Shown here one piece after another: positions 46,096-56,118 of a DNA stretch of 64,000 nucleotides. The translations under genes were made by a program, and so were the position numbers. Source of the DNA: Chitinophaga sp. SYP-B3965. GTDB lineage: Bacteria; Bacteroidota; Bacteroidia; Chitinophagales; Chitinophagaceae. The stretch lies in the NCBI RefSeq assembly GCF_009647655.1, contig NZ_WJFD01000005.1, positions 186,001-250,000 of the forward strand, read 5' to 3'. The notes under the pieces were generated by a model, which was not told the origin of the DNA, did no database searches, and saw nothing but the letters and a program-made list of their open reading frames with translations. Within the stretch, counting starts at the first letter, position 1, and each line of letters begins with the position of its first letter.

Positions 46096-46671
46096 ATGAA
46101 GTATCTCATTGTTGGATTAGGAAACATTGGAGCGGAGTATCATCATACCCGCCACAACATCGGTTTTGATGTTGCGGACGCCTTTGCCCAAAAACATAAT
46201 GTGGTGTTTAAGAGTGACCGGCTAGCGGATGTGGCAGAATGCAAATGGAAAGGCAGGGTAATAATAGTTATCAAGCCCACCACCTTTATGAACCTGAGCG
46301 GCAGAGCCGTAAAGTATTGGCTGGACAAAGAAAAGATCCCCGTCGAAAATATGCTGGTGATCCTGGATGATCTGGCATTACCGCTGGAATCCATCCGTTT
46401 ACGCCCCGGCGGCAGCGATGCCGGGCATAATGGCCTCACAAGCATCCAGGAGTCCATCGCTACCAATCAGTATCCCCGGCTCCGCTTTGGTATTGGTAAC
46501 AATTTCCCCAAAGGCAGGCAGGTAGATTATGTATTGGGAAGGTGGTCCAACCAGGAAGAACCGGTGGTTTTGCAGAAGATTGACAAGTGTGTGGAAATTG
46601 TTGAAAGTTTTGCTACCATTGGTTTACAACGATGTATGAACAATTATAACAACCTTACTTTTCCATTATAG
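46096..46671 (+). CDS. pth: Peptidyl-tRNA hydrolase
   Basis: A 191-residue enzyme that frees tRNA from peptidyl-tRNAs dropped by stalled ribosomes. The opening GLGNIGAEYHHTRHNIGFD contains the catalytic histidine. PTTFMNLSGRAV supplies the Asn, and GGSDAGHNGLTSI is the substrate loop. Normal length and intact. Confidence 0.96.
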   Translation: MKYLIVGLGNIGAEYHHTRHNIGFDVADAFAQKHNVVFKSDRLADVAECKWKGRVIIVIKPTTFMNLSGRAVKYWLDKEKIPVENMLVILDDLALPLESIRLRPGGSDAGHNGLTSIQESIATNQYPRLRFGIGNNFPKGRQVDYVLGRWSNQEEPVVLQKIDKCVEIVESFATIGLQRCMNNYNNLTFPL

Positions 46672-46865
46672 AAGTAAATTGTATATTTCATGCCTGAAAG
46701 GTACCCCTACCTTAACCGCTATAGGTCATGATCCGTGTACCACTGATCGTTATATAATTCAGAATTACACCTCGTTAATTGGAATTATAGTACGCACAGT
46801 GGGCAATGTATTGTGGACTATGGGTCAAACCATAGGCTTTATTAACCTTACAAAATACACGCATT

Positions 46866-47477
46866 ATGAAAATTATCTGCGTTGGAAGAAACTATGCCAA
46901 ACATGCAGAAGAATTGAAGAACGAAGTGCCCTCCGATCCCGTGATTTTCATGAAACCAAAGAATGCCCTGCTGCAAAACAACCATCCTTTCTATTATCCG
47001 GAATTTACGGATAACCTTCATTATGAATGTGAACTGGTGTTGCGGATTTCGAAGAACGGGAAACACATTCAGGAGCGGTTCGCCTCGAAATACTACGATA
47101 GTATTTCTGTAGGGATCGACTTCACGGCGAGGGATTTGCAGGAAAAGCAAAAGTCCAAAGGACTGCCCTGGGAAATCGCCAAATCGTTCGATAATTCTGC
47201 TGTTGTCGGAAAGTTCATTCCATTGAAAGAGGACACAGATTTGAAAGACATCAACTTTTGTCTTTACAAGAACAAGGAAATTGTACAGCAAGGCAACACG
47301 AAGGACCTGTTATTCTCTTTCGACAAATTGATTGCGTATATCTCGAGATTCTTTACACTGAATATCGGAGACCTTGTGTTTACCGGAACACCTGAAGGCG
47401 TAGGGCCTGTTCAGATCGGTGATGGCCTGGAGGCTTTCATTGAAGATGATAGCCTGCTGGAATTCCAGGTGAAGTAG
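46866..47477 (+). CDS. Fumarylacetoacetate hydrolase family protein
   Basis: A 203-residue single-domain FAH-fold protein. GRNYAKHAEELKNEVPSDPV opens the active site. Metal ligands appear as the Glu pair in YECELVLRI and the Asp in GIDFTARDLQ. DLVFTGTPEGVGPVQIGD is a conserved FAH stretch. Members hydrolyse acylpyruvates or decarboxylate oxaloacetate; the substrate is undetermined. The 194 bp upstream hold nothing I recognise. Confidence 0.93.
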   Translation: MKIICVGRNYAKHAEELKNEVPSDPVIFMKPKNALLQNNHPFYYPEFTDNLHYECELVLRISKNGKHIQERFASKYYDSISVGIDFTARDLQEKQKSKGLPWEIAKSFDNSAVVGKFIPLKEDTDLKDINFCLYKNKEIVQQGNTKDLLFSFDKLIAYISRFFTLNIGDLVFTGTPEGVGPVQIGDGLEAFIEDDSLLEFQVK

Positions 47478-47560
47478 GTAAGGAGTAAAAAGAAAAAATT
47501 ATAAAGTAAAAAGGATACGTCCCAGCTTAGCTTAAACGATTTTTTTTAGTCTTTTTCTTA

Positions 47561-48019
47561 TTAATTTTTTCCTTTTTTACTTTCTTCCGGTATGTTGCTG
47601 TAGATCACATCAAGGATCCTCGTTAACTCTGAATAATCTGCCTCCGAGAGATTCTTCCACCCCGTTTTACGCATGTCCAGTACCAAAGGCCTCACGTCTT
47701 TGTATTTGTTCACACCAGCCGGTGTAAGCTGAACAAATACCTTCCTGCGGTCGTCTGTAGATCCCTGCCTTTCCACCAGTTCCTTTTTTACCAATAATTC
47801 AATGATCCGGGAAACCGTTGTGATGTCCTTTGAGGTTAATCGGGCTAACTCATTGTGTGTGATGCGCTTATGCTTATAGAGGTTCTCAATCAGCAGCCAC
47901 TGGTCTACTGTTATATCCTTACGGAGAGCATCAAAGCTCTTCTGCCAGTAGTTACGTATTTTTTTCAGGGTTGCATCCAGCTTAAAAAAAGATGGATTAC
48001 TAACAAAAGTATCGTGCAT
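47561..48019 (-). CDS. MarR family transcriptional regulator
   Basis: A 152-residue winged-helix regulator. The recognition region is ELARLTSKDITTVSRIIELLVKKELVER, followed by the wing DDRRKVFVQLTPAG. It is divergent from the E1 dehydrogenase gene, 56 bp apart, so it may regulate that gene and itself; no palindrome stands out clearly in the gap. Confidence 0.93.
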   Translation of the reverse strand: MHDTFVSNPSFFKLDATLKKIRNYWQKSFDALRKDITVDQWLLIENLYKHKRITHNELARLTSKDITTVSRIIELLVKKELVERQGSTDDRRKVFVQLTPAGVNKYKDVRPLVLDMRKTGWKNLSEADYSELTRILDVIYSNIPEESKKGKN

Positions 48020-48075
48020 ATTATTTAATTTGCATTAGCAATAGTTGTTGTAGCAACTAATAATGCTAATTCGCC

Positions 48076-50178
48076 ATGTCATATCACCAAAACAGTCTTA
48101 CTGTGGTTAAAGATAGTATAAGCAATCCGACTTTGGAAGCCACCATTACTCACCGCGAGCAGGATGCAGCATTCCAGACATTGCTGCTGAAAGCATACCG
48201 CACAATGTGCCTGGCCAGGAGCATGGCAGATAAGTACGAAGCCAACCGGCCCATCTGCAAATATGTACATTCCACCTCTTCAGGCCATGAAGCCATCCAG
48301 ATAGCAGCAGGTATGCTCCTGAAGCCCTGGGATTACGTAAGCCCCTATTACCGGGACGATAGCATGATGCTGGCCATGGGTTTTTCTCCCTACACGCTCA
48401 TGCTGCAATTACTGGCAAAAGGAGAGGATACTTTCAGTGCCGGCCGTTCTTATTATTGTCATCCCAGCAGCCGCCAACCCGGCAAACCAGTGATCCCGCA
48501 TCAAAGCAGTGCCACCGGTATGCAGGTGATTCCTACTACAGGCATAGCCCAGGGAATTCAATACCTGGAAAGCGTTGGCCTGATGGATACACCAGAAAGC
48601 CCGGTAGTGCTTTGCTCCCTTGGCGATGGAAGTGTAACAGAAGGAGAAGTGAGTGAAGCCTTCCAGTTTGCCGTATTGAAAGGTTTGCCAGTGATCTACC
48701 TCGTGCAGGATAACGAATGGGGCATTTCCGTAAGTTCAGCAGAAGCAAGGGCCATGGATGCCTTTGAATATGCTGCCGGTTTCAAAGGCCTGGAAAGGAT
48801 CCGTGTGGACGGAAGTGATTTTGAAGCCAGTTACCACGCCATGGAATCCGCCCTGCTGTATGTGCGGACAGAAAGAAAACCGGTACTGGTACATGCCACC
48901 ACGCCTTTATTAGGTCATCATACATCAGGTGTAAGAAAAGAATGGTACCGTACCACAGAAGATCTTAACAAACATCTGAGCCGTGATCCATTACCCCGCC
49001 TCAAACAATTACTTGAGCCTGAACAAGCCATAAAAATAGAAGAGGAAGCAAAGCGGCGCATCGATGAAGAGTTCGAAGCCGCCTGCAATAGCCCGGAACC
49101 TGATATCACCACCGTTGCCGATCACATATTTGCACCCACACCCATTACAGAAGAATTGGGTGAAAGAACACCTGCAAACGGAAGTAAAGTAGTGATGGTA
49201 GATGCCGCGCTGCATGCTATTGAAGAGATCATGCATGCTTATCCGGAAGCAATACTTTTCGGCCAGGATGTCGGCCGTCGTTTGGGAGGTGTATTCAGAG
49301 AAGCAGCTACACTTGCAGAGAAATTCGGAGACCACCGTGTATATAATACCGCCATCCAGGAAGCCTATATTATTGGCAGCACCGTTGGACTTTCTGCCGT
49401 TGGCGTAAAGCCTATCGTAGAAGTACAGTTTGCAGATTACATCTATCCCGGTTTTAATCAGCTGGTGAGTGAAATATCCAAAAGCTGTTACCTCAGCGCC
49501 GGCAAGTTCCCCGTGCAAACGCTCATCCGTGTACCGATTGGTGCTTATGGAGGAGGAGGACCTTATCACTCCGGAAGTATCGAATCCACCTTGCTGAGCA
49601 TTAAAGGGATCAAGATCGCTTATCCTTCCAACGCAGCGGACCTCAAAGGTTTGATGAAAGCAGCCTTCCTGGATCCCAACCCCGTCATAATGCTGGAACA
49701 TAAAGGATTGTACTGGAGTAAAGTACCCGGAACCCTGGAGGCCATGACCATCGAACCTGCTGCAGATTACATCCTGCCATTGGGCAAAGGGCGTGTAGTC
49801 CTGGAAGGAGAGGGCATGTGCATCATCACTTACGGAATGGGCGTGTATTGGGCAAAAGCCGCAGCTGCATTATACCCCGGGAAAGTAGAAGTAATAGATC
49901 TGCGGACGTTATATCCCCTGGATGAAGAGTTGATCTTTGCCACAGTACGTAAACACGGTAAGTGTCTGGTATTAACAGAAGAGCAGTTGAATAATTCATT
50001 CGCAGAAAGTTTAGCGGGGAGGATTTCTTTGGAATGCTTCCGTTGGCTGGATGCTCCTGTGATGACAATGGGTGCAATGGATCTGCCTGCCGTGCCTTTG
50101 AATATGGCATTGGAGAAGGAGATGTTGCCGAATGCGGAAAAGGTAGGAGCGAAGATTGGAGAATTGTTGAAATATTAA
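48076..50178 (+). CDS. Fused E1 alpha-beta subunit of a 2-oxoacid dehydrogenase
   Basis: A 700-residue thiamine-diphosphate enzyme joining E1 alpha (about 1-345) and E1 beta (about 370-700). The TPP motif is LGDGSVTEGEVSEAFQFAVLKGLPVIYLVQDNEWGIS. The alpha part has SSGHEAIQIAAG and the beta part has ILFGQDVGRRLGGVFREAATL and GAYGGGGPYHSGS. It probably acts on branched-chain 2-oxoacids. The E2 and E3 genes are not in the window. Confidence 0.93.
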   Translation: MSYHQNSLTVVKDSISNPTLEATITHREQDAAFQTLLLKAYRTMCLARSMADKYEANRPICKYVHSTSSGHEAIQIAAGMLLKPWDYVSPYYRDDSMMLAMGFSPYTLMLQLLAKGEDTFSAGRSYYCHPSSRQPGKPVIPHQSSATGMQVIPTTGIAQGIQYLESVGLMDTPESPVVLCSLGDGSVTEGEVSEAFQFAVLKGLPVIYLVQDNEWGISVSSAEARAMDAFEYAAGFKGLERIRVDGSDFEASYHAMESALLYVRTERKPVLVHATTPLLGHHTSGVRKEWYRTTEDLNKHLSRDPLPRLKQLLEPEQAIKIEEEAKRRIDEEFEAACNSPEPDITTVADHIFAPTPITEELGERTPANGSKVVMVDAALHAIEEIMHAYPEAILFGQDVGRRLGGVFREAATLAEKFGDHRVYNTAIQEAYIIGSTVGLSAVGVKPIVEVQFADYIYPGFNQLVSEISKSCYLSAGKFPVQTLIRVPIGAYGGGGPYHSGSIESTLLSIKGIKIAYPSNAADLKGLMKAAFLDPNPVIMLEHKGLYWSKVPGTLEAMTIEPAADYILPLGKGRVVLEGEGMCIITYGMGVYWAKAAAALYPGKVEVIDLRTLYPLDEELIFATVRKHGKCLVLTEEQLNNSFAESLAGRISLECFRWLDAPVMTMGAMDLPAVPLNMALEKEMLPNAEKVGAKIGELLKY

Positions 50179-50750
50179 GGCTCAATCTCAATATCATATC
50201 TATCTAAAAGGCCTGCTATCCCCATCTGGGAAAAGCGGGCTTTTTTTATCTTATTCAACTCCGGATCAATAGAATAATTATACGCAGTCAGAAAATTAAC
50301 CTTCTCAAGAATTGTGCTGTCAAATTTAGCCAATGCCAGATCACAGTTATCAAAAGTAGAACCACTCAGATCACAGGCAGTAAAATCCACCTCCCGAAGG
50401 TTGCAGTCTTTAAAGGTTGTCTTCTTAGGTTTGGTATGATAAAAAGAAGAATGGTTGAGGATGCAGTTATCAAATTTAACGGCAAAGCCAAATGGATTGC
50501 AGTTCCCGAAATCCAACCCCAACATTTTGCTGTCTGAAAATTTAATATCCCTGAAGGCCGTCTTTGCCAGGTTCGCCATATTTAAATTGCAGCCTGAAAA
50601 ACTGCAGCCTGAAAAATTAATACCGGATAGATCAGCATTTGAAAGATCGCAGTTAATAAAGCTGCATAATTCGTATTCACCTTTGGGCAAAGGCCGCTGG
50701 GTAAAATCAATTTTCTCGAACGTTTTTTCTACCTCGTATACCTCTTCCAT
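50175..50750 (-). CDS. Pentapeptide-repeat protein
   Basis: A 191-residue protein made of pentapeptide repeats of the A(D/N)LxX type, for example CDLSNADLSGINFSGCSFSG and CDLSGSTFDNCDLALAKFDS. These repeats fold as a right-handed quadrilateral helix. It resembles the McbG/Qnr-like DNA-mimic group in length, but that role cannot be shown here. The 3' end overlaps the E1 gene by 4 bp. Confidence 0.88.
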   Translation of the reverse strand: MEEVYEVEKTFEKIDFTQRPLPKGEYELCSFINCDLSNADLSGINFSGCSFSGCNLNMANLAKTAFRDIKFSDSKMLGLDFGNCNPFGFAVKFDNCILNHSSFYHTKPKKTTFKDCNLREVDFTACDLSGSTFDNCDLALAKFDSTILEKVNFLTAYNYSIDPELNKIKKARFSQMGIAGLLDRYDIEIEP

Positions 50751-50760
50751 AAAACATAAA

Positions 50761-51357
50761 TCATGATTCGATCCCTAAGGTAAGAACTATTTGTCCTTTA
50801 GCCGTCCTGTAAACTAATATTTCGGACAATACCAGATCTATGATATCGTGCCCCCAGATCCCGTGTTTTCCATTCGTTTCATTTCTATTGATCAGCCCTT
50901 TTCTTTCTTCAAGGGGAATTACCTTAGTTGTCGTGGTCTTTTCTTCTTCAGCGTATATTAAATGATAGTGTTTACAGATCTCCTGAATGAGTGTTTGTTT
51001 GGTAAACCCGCCAGGGGAAACCAACTCGAATGTATAAGACTTTGTTAGCGGATAATCAATAATTACCGTGATGGTATCCTCATCAATCACCTTTTTATTT
51101 TTATCGATAAGGTTGACAAGGGCTTCTTTGGGATTTGCTATTTCAATATAAGGACTAAAATCGTTTCCTTCTTTTACACTAAAACTGATTTCCGATAATA
51201 GTTCAGCAGACGTTGCTAACGTATCTTCAGGAACCATTTTTTCCAATGCTGCCATTAGTCCAATGGTATCGGCCAATACTTTTTTCTCCGGCTCTGTGTT
51301 ATGAGCGCAACTTATAAGAGTAACTGTCAGAATTAACAGGAGGGATAAATGTTTCAA
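50761..51357 (-). CDS. Predicted lipoprotein, unknown family
   Basis: A 198-residue protein with a lipobox (LILTVTLISC, cysteine near residue 17) and a polar C-terminal part without motifs I recognise (GIWGHDIIDLVLSEI near the end). Its first 59 bp overlap the 3' end of the SGNH hydrolase gene in another frame, so the two are probably co-transcribed. It ends 11 bp before the pentapeptide gene. Confidence 0.7.
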   Translation of the reverse strand: MKHLSLLLILTVTLISCAHNTEPEKKVLADTIGLMAALEKMVPEDTLATSAELLSEISFSVKEGNDFSPYIEIANPKEALVNLIDKNKKVIDEDTITVIIDYPLTKSYTFELVSPGGFTKQTLIQEICKHYHLIYAEEEKTTTTKVIPLEERKGLINRNETNGKHGIWGHDIIDLVLSEILVYRTAKGQIVLTLGIES

Positions 51358-52000
51358 ATGATAGGATTTGATGTTTTATAATCTGCTCATACAACCGCTT
51401 AGCCATAATTCCAGACCCTTCCGCATTAGGATGTATCTTATCAGGCACCAGCTCAGGTTTATCCACCAGCAGGCTATGCATATCCACTACCTCCCGCTGT
51501 GTATTCAAACCCACCTGGCGAATAAGCGGAATAATATCCCGCACAATCACAGGGTCCCAGATCCCGGTACTATCCGTTACAAAAGAAACAGCCGGCAAAA
51601 GTAATAGGATCCTTGGATGAGAAGGTAACGCAGCAAACGATTTGATCAGCGTATCATAATCTGCAACAAACTCCCCATAACGAGGCCGGTTCACCAGTTT
51701 ACTATCATTCCCGCCAAGGTCTATAATAACGATATCCGGTTCAATGGCCAGCGCTTGTTGATATGCGCCCGTTTTATGATAGGGTGAATTGCCATTGCGC
51801 AATAGGGTAGTCCCGCTTACCCCAAAGTTGCTTACTTTATAAGTAGCCCCCAGTAATGTTTGCAACTGTGCAGGAAAAGAAAAATGCTCACGGTCTTTGA
51901 TCGTTGCGCCATAAGTAATGCTGGCGCCGATACAGGCCACTTTTGTCGTATCCTGGCAAAAGCCGGATAGACTGATAAACAGTAAAAAGACAAACTTCAT
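51299..52000 (-). CDS. SGNH/GDSL family hydrolase
   Basis: A 233-residue exported esterase. The nucleophile serine is in CIGASITYG, the oxyanion Asn in DLGGNDSK, and the catalytic Asp-x2-His in DKIHPNAEGSGIMA. The signal peptide is MKFVFLLFISLSGFC, possibly a lipoprotein signal. The substrate is unknown; acetylated polysaccharide is plausible next to the divergent pectinesterase. Confidence 0.9.
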   Translation of the reverse strand: MKFVFLLFISLSGFCQDTTKVACIGASITYGATIKDREHFSFPAQLQTLLGATYKVSNFGVSGTTLLRNGNSPYHKTGAYQQALAIEPDIVIIDLGGNDSKLVNRPRYGEFVADYDTLIKSFAALPSHPRILLLLPAVSFVTDSTGIWDPVIVRDIIPLIRQVGLNTQREVVDMHSLLVDKPELVPDKIHPNAEGSGIMAKRLYEQIIKHQILSFETFIPPVNSDSYSYKLRS

Positions 52001-52053
52001 ACAGTACCTAAGATATATAATAAATTGCTTAAATTTGAAATAACCCTTAAAAC

Positions 52054-53001
52054 ATGAAACCCTTTTTAATCATTCTTATATTCGCAGCGCAATGCCTGAA
52101 GGCTCAACAGGTAACAGTGGATGCAAACGGCACAGGAGATTTCAAAACAATACAGGAAGCGATTAATTCCATCCGTGACCTTTCACAGCAAAAGGTTAAG
52201 ATCTATATTAAGAACGGTGTCTACCATGAAAAGATCGTGGTACCTTCCTGGAAAACCAATATTGCATTCGTAGGAGAGAATAAAGACAGCACCATTATCA
52301 CCAATGATGACTATTCCGGTAAATTAAAACCAGAAGGGAAATTCAGCACTTTCACCTCCTACACCGTTCTTGTTCAAGGCAATGATTTCAGCGCAGAGAA
52401 CATCACCATCCGGAACACAGCCGGCAGAGTAGGGCAGGGTGTTGCATTACATGTAGAAGCAGATCGTGCTGTTATAAAGAATTGCAAACTGCTGGGCAAC
52501 CAGGATACTTTATACGCCGGCAAAGAGAACAGCCGGCAGTATTACGAGGATTGCTATATTGAAGGCACTACTGATTTCATTTTTGGCGAAGCAACCGTTG
52601 TATTTCAAAGGTGCACTATCAAGAGCTTAGTGAATTCCTTCATCACCGCGGCCGCTACTTCACCAAGACAACCATTCGGTTTCGTACTCATGAATTGCAA
52701 ACTGGAAACGGACACCGCTGCAAAAAGAGTATACCTCGGAAGGCCCTGGCGCCCTTATGCCCGTACTGTTTTTATACATTGTGAATTAGGTGCTCACATT
52801 GTAGCCGCAGGCTGGGACCCATGGTCCGGCGATGCGAGATTCCCGGACAAAGAGAAAACAACTTACTATGCTGAATACGGAAATACTGGCCCCGGGGCTT
52901 CTACAAAGGATCGTGTTTCCTGGTCAAAGCAATTAAGCGCAGCAGAAGCTAAGAAATATACCATTAAGAATATCTTGAACGATTGGAACCCTTTAAATTA
53001 G
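52054..53001 (+). CDS. Pectinesterase family protein
   Basis: A 315-residue secreted carbohydrate esterase (CE8) that demethylates pectin. The signal peptide ends LKAQQ. GTGDFKTIQEAI begins the right-handed beta helix. The active site is shown by GNQDTLYAG, TDFIFGEATVVFQRC and LGRPWRPYARTVFI. Its stop overlaps the histidine-kinase stop by 4 bp, tail to tail. Confidence 0.94.
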   Translation: MKPFLIILIFAAQCLKAQQVTVDANGTGDFKTIQEAINSIRDLSQQKVKIYIKNGVYHEKIVVPSWKTNIAFVGENKDSTIITNDDYSGKLKPEGKFSTFTSYTVLVQGNDFSAENITIRNTAGRVGQGVALHVEADRAVIKNCKLLGNQDTLYAGKENSRQYYEDCYIEGTTDFIFGEATVVFQRCTIKSLVNSFITAAATSPRQPFGFVLMNCKLETDTAAKRVYLGRPWRPYARTVFIHCELGAHIVAAGWDPWSGDARFPDKEKTTYYAEYGNTGPGASTKDRVSWSKQLSAAEAKKYTIKNILNDWNPLN

Positions 53002-55343
53002 ATCTTCAGCTTCATCACCTGCGCAATCTTCAAAAGGGTAGCTAACATTTCCCGTGGGAAGAAAGGTTTATTAAGTATATCAAACACCCCTTTCTGCGCA
53101 AATTTCCTTCTTACTTCCGGCATAATATCTGCCGTGAAAATAACGATATGCACATCCTTATATTCATTCCGGATGATCTCTGACAGGGCATAGCCATCCA
53201 TTTCAGGCATATGAAGGTCCAGCAGGGCAATGTCATACTTGTTCTTCTGCAAAAGTTCCAGTGCTTCTGGTCCGCTCAGTGCGCAATCCGGTTGTATACC
53301 AAAGTATTCCAGTTGCCTTTTGGCCACCAGTACATTGATGGGATTGTCTTCCACAAATATTAAGCGGATGTCTTTAAATTTCCTGGCATAACCTGAAATT
53401 TCCGGTAAGAGTTCTTCCCGTTTGGCCGGCCTGTTCTTTTTGGTGGGCAGATCAAATACAATGTCGAAGTGAAACTCTGTTCCTACACCAGGTTCGCTTT
53501 CCAGGAATATCTGGCTGTTGTGTAAAGTGATCAGTTTCTGCGTGATGGCCAGCCCAAGCCCCGTACCCGCTTGTTTTCTAACGGTAGATTGCTGCACTTG
53601 CCGGAAGCTTTCAAATACCGTTTCCAGATGTTCTTTTGGAATACCAATGCCGGTGTCTTTCACAGAGAAATGAACCGTCACCTTTTCCGTTTGTTTTTTC
53701 ACCAGTTCCACATTGATGCTTATCTGTCCTTTATCTGTATATTTAATAGCATTGCTGAGCAGGTTATTCAGGATCTGATTCAACCGTGTAACATCTGCTA
53801 TGATCTTCCTGGGGATGTTATCATCTACTGTGCTTACCAGTGAAAGACCTTTAATGTCCGCCAGGGATTTAAACTGGTTTTGGATGTTTTTGATCTGTTC
53901 GTGGAGGTTCAGAACAGAATAATTCAGTTCGAATTGTTCCCGGTCTATTTTATTGAGATCAAGGATATCGTTGATCAATTGCAAAAGATGATCAGCGGAG
54001 AACAGGAGGTTATGGATATATTCTTCCTGTTCAGGGATATAATTTAGTTTGAGCAGATTGGCAATGCCGATGATACCATTCAATGGCGTCCGGATCTCAT
54101 GGCTCATGATGGATAAGAAATCTGATTTAGCTCTTGCCGCATCTTCCGCAGAATCCCTGGCCTGGATCAATTCCAGTTCATCTTCTTTTTTACGGGTGAT
54201 ATCCATCAAAGCCCCCCGGAGCATGATCACCTTATTGTGGTCTGAAAAAACAGGTGTACCAATAGCCCGGATCCATTTTTTATTCCCCTTCGCGGTAATG
54301 ATCCTTAACTCAATATCATATGATTTACCCTGAAACATAGCTGCGGCAAAATGCTCGGCCATCATTACACGATCTTCTTCCGCAACATAAGTATTCACCA
54401 CATCAAGAGCAGGAGTAAATGTTTCATCCAGATCGTAAATTAAATAGGTATGTTTGGTCCAGAAGATTTCCTGGGTTTGCAGGTTCACTTCCCAGCCCCC
54501 TGTTCTGCTCAATTCCTGGCTAACATCTAATAACTGGTTAGTAAGCTCAAGGCGCCCTCTTATATCCTGCAGCGCCAGTTCCGCCTGTTTTTCAGCTGTT
54601 ACATCCTGTATGCTCAGTACCAATAAATAATTCGAGAGGTCAGGGCTTTTAATAACAGGTTTGATCCTTGCTTTAAACCATTGGTCTTTGGAATCATCAA
54701 AGTGTTTGTAAGTAATATCGCGTACTTCTCCCACTTCAATTACTTCCTTTATTACTTCAACGAACATGGATGCTTGTGGTCCCAGTACATCGGCTATCTT
54801 TTTACCCAGGAACTCTTTTTTGGGCATGAACAGGATAGCTTCATCATGTACCCATACATTCTTGAAGGTGAGGTGCCCGTCAATTTCAAATACAATATCT
54901 TCCATGGAGGTGATCAGCGCCTGGAGATGGGTACTTAGTTCCATCTGCCTGTTCTCGCTCATCTTTTCTTCCGTAATATCCTGTACATAACCAACCAGGT
55001 AGCGGCTGTTATCCTCTTCGTCGGTAACAGAGCGAATATTGGCTTTGCAATAGAGCAATCCTGTTTTGGGATGTTTCACCCGGTAATAAAACACGAGGCT
55101 GGTATGCGGCGTTTCAACAGATCTGTTAATGACACTCTCCACAGCAGGAAGGTCCTCTTCCACGATGATCTTTAACCAGCCCTTACCTTGTGATTTGTCA
55201 AAGCTAAGGCTTGTCATCTTCTCCCATTCCTCGTTCACAAAGAAGCAGTTTCCTTCAATGTCTGTCAAAAAAGCGCCTATTGGAGCAAGTTGTAAGGCTT
55301 TTTGGATATGGATTTCCTCCCCATAATGTTGATCCGTTTTCAT
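52998..55343 (-). CDS. Hybrid sensor histidine kinase with multiple PAS domains
   Basis: A 781-residue signalling protein with no clear membrane segment. It has three or so PAS/PAC domains (about 10-360, with ALQLAPIGAFLTDIEGNCF and later copies). The HisKA dimerisation helix has phospho-acceptor histidine in SIMSHEIRTPLNGIIG. The HATPase_c has NLLSNAIKYTDKG and GTGLGLAITQKL. The C-terminal receiver domain has acceptor Asp in LLDLHMPEMDG. The start at 55343 is preferred; the frame extends upstream into the next gene. No response regulator is adjacent. Confidence 0.9.
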   Translation of the reverse strand: MKTDQHYGEEIHIQKALQLAPIGAFLTDIEGNCFFVNEEWEKMTSLSFDKSQGKGWLKIIVEEDLPAVESVINRSVETPHTSLVFYYRVKHPKTGLLYCKANIRSVTDEEDNSRYLVGYVQDITEEKMSENRQMELSTHLQALITSMEDIVFEIDGHLTFKNVWVHDEAILFMPKKEFLGKKIADVLGPQASMFVEVIKEVIEVGEVRDITYKHFDDSKDQWFKARIKPVIKSPDLSNYLLVLSIQDVTAEKQAELALQDIRGRLELTNQLLDVSQELSRTGGWEVNLQTQEIFWTKHTYLIYDLDETFTPALDVVNTYVAEEDRVMMAEHFAAAMFQGKSYDIELRIITAKGNKKWIRAIGTPVFSDHNKVIMLRGALMDITRKKEDELELIQARDSAEDAARAKSDFLSIMSHEIRTPLNGIIGIANLLKLNYIPEQEEYIHNLLFSADHLLQLINDILDLNKIDREQFELNYSVLNLHEQIKNIQNQFKSLADIKGLSLVSTVDDNIPRKIIADVTRLNQILNNLLSNAIKYTDKGQISINVELVKKQTEKVTVHFSVKDTGIGIPKEHLETVFESFRQVQQSTVRKQAGTGLGLAITQKLITLHNSQIFLESEPGVGTEFHFDIVFDLPTKKNRPAKREELLPEISGYARKFKDIRLIFVEDNPINVLVAKRQLEYFGIQPDCALSGPEALELLQKNKYDIALLDLHMPEMDGYALSEIIRNEYKDVHIVIFTADIMPEVRRKFAQKGVFDILNKPFFPREMLATLLKIAQVMKLKI

Positions 55344-55419
55344 TGGAAAGGGCGATTTTAAAATATGGCTATTAATGTTTAAACTGAATATAGTGCTTTT
55401 TAATAAATCATCAGCAGTC

Positions 55420-55932
55420 CTAACATAAAATATCCTTTGTATTGACGTTTCCGGTCCTGTCGTAAGCCAGTATCCTGATGATCTTCTCACTACTTCGGAG
55501 CTTATACTCCCATTCACGGCGGTTCTTGCCTGGAGTTGCCGGCCGGATTTGCCCTGAAGATTCCACCTTTACATTATCCACTATATAGCTGTCTTTTACC
55601 TGTATAGTAACGATTCCCGCTTCCACACTCACTTTTGTGATCTCCGGACCATGGAAGGCTTCCCGGAAAGCTACATTGTAAGCCGAATGCCCCGGTTTGG
55701 CCATTGCCAGGTAATATTGCTTTTTAACCGGATCTGCGATGGCAGCTTTTGCGTATGTATTAGCCCTGGAAAACCTTTCCCGGTTGGCCAATTGTTTGTC
55801 TGTAGGGGGCTTCTCATAAGGCTTTGGCATTTTGCAGATCACGGTTTTGCCGTTCCGTTGCCTGAAAACGAATTGTTTGCCAAATGTTCCGCTGGCTCCT
55901 TTAAGGAGTAGGTTATCTGTGAGCATTGCCAT
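55420..55932 (-). CDS. Hypothetical protein, Bacteroidota-specific
   Basis: A 170-residue basic protein beginning MAMLTDNLLLKGASGTFGKQFVFRQ with a short beta-rich end; an alternative start lies two codons in. It has no signal peptide. It resembles a hypothetical protein frequently annotated in Bacteroidota with no known function. It stands between the sensor kinase and the CRISPR region with no clear operon partner. Confidence 0.72.
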   Translation of the reverse strand: MAMLTDNLLLKGASGTFGKQFVFRQRNGKTVICKMPKPYEKPPTDKQLANRERFSRANTYAKAAIADPVKKQYYLAMAKPGHSAYNVAFREAFHGPEITKVSVEAGIVTIQVKDSYIVDNVKVESSGQIRPATPGKNRREWEYKLRSSEKIIRILAYDRTGNVNTKDILC

Positions 55933-56118
55933 AATACGGCTAAGGTAAGGGATTATCTTTACATAGGGTTGACATAGGCTTAAAATAAGGTATTCAGATA
56001 ACCTCGCACCTCTAAAGGGCTTTTTGCGACAGAGGGAGCTATTTAGAAAATTGGTTTGATGTTTTCAGGGGAGGAGGGGGCAAATTTATTGGGTTTTCTT
56101 TTTTTAAGTGGGGAAGGC
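55933..56118. other. AT-rich leader-like region upstream of CRISPR array
   Basis: Low-complexity AT-rich DNA with no gene. It lies before the first recognisable repeat and may be the array leader. No cas1 or cas2 and no clear Bacteroidota promoter element stands out in it. Confidence 0.4.

Noticed and set aside
46679..47014. 111-residue open frame upstream of and into the FAH gene
   Set aside because: It overlaps the well-supported FAH protein in another frame and has no recognisable content.
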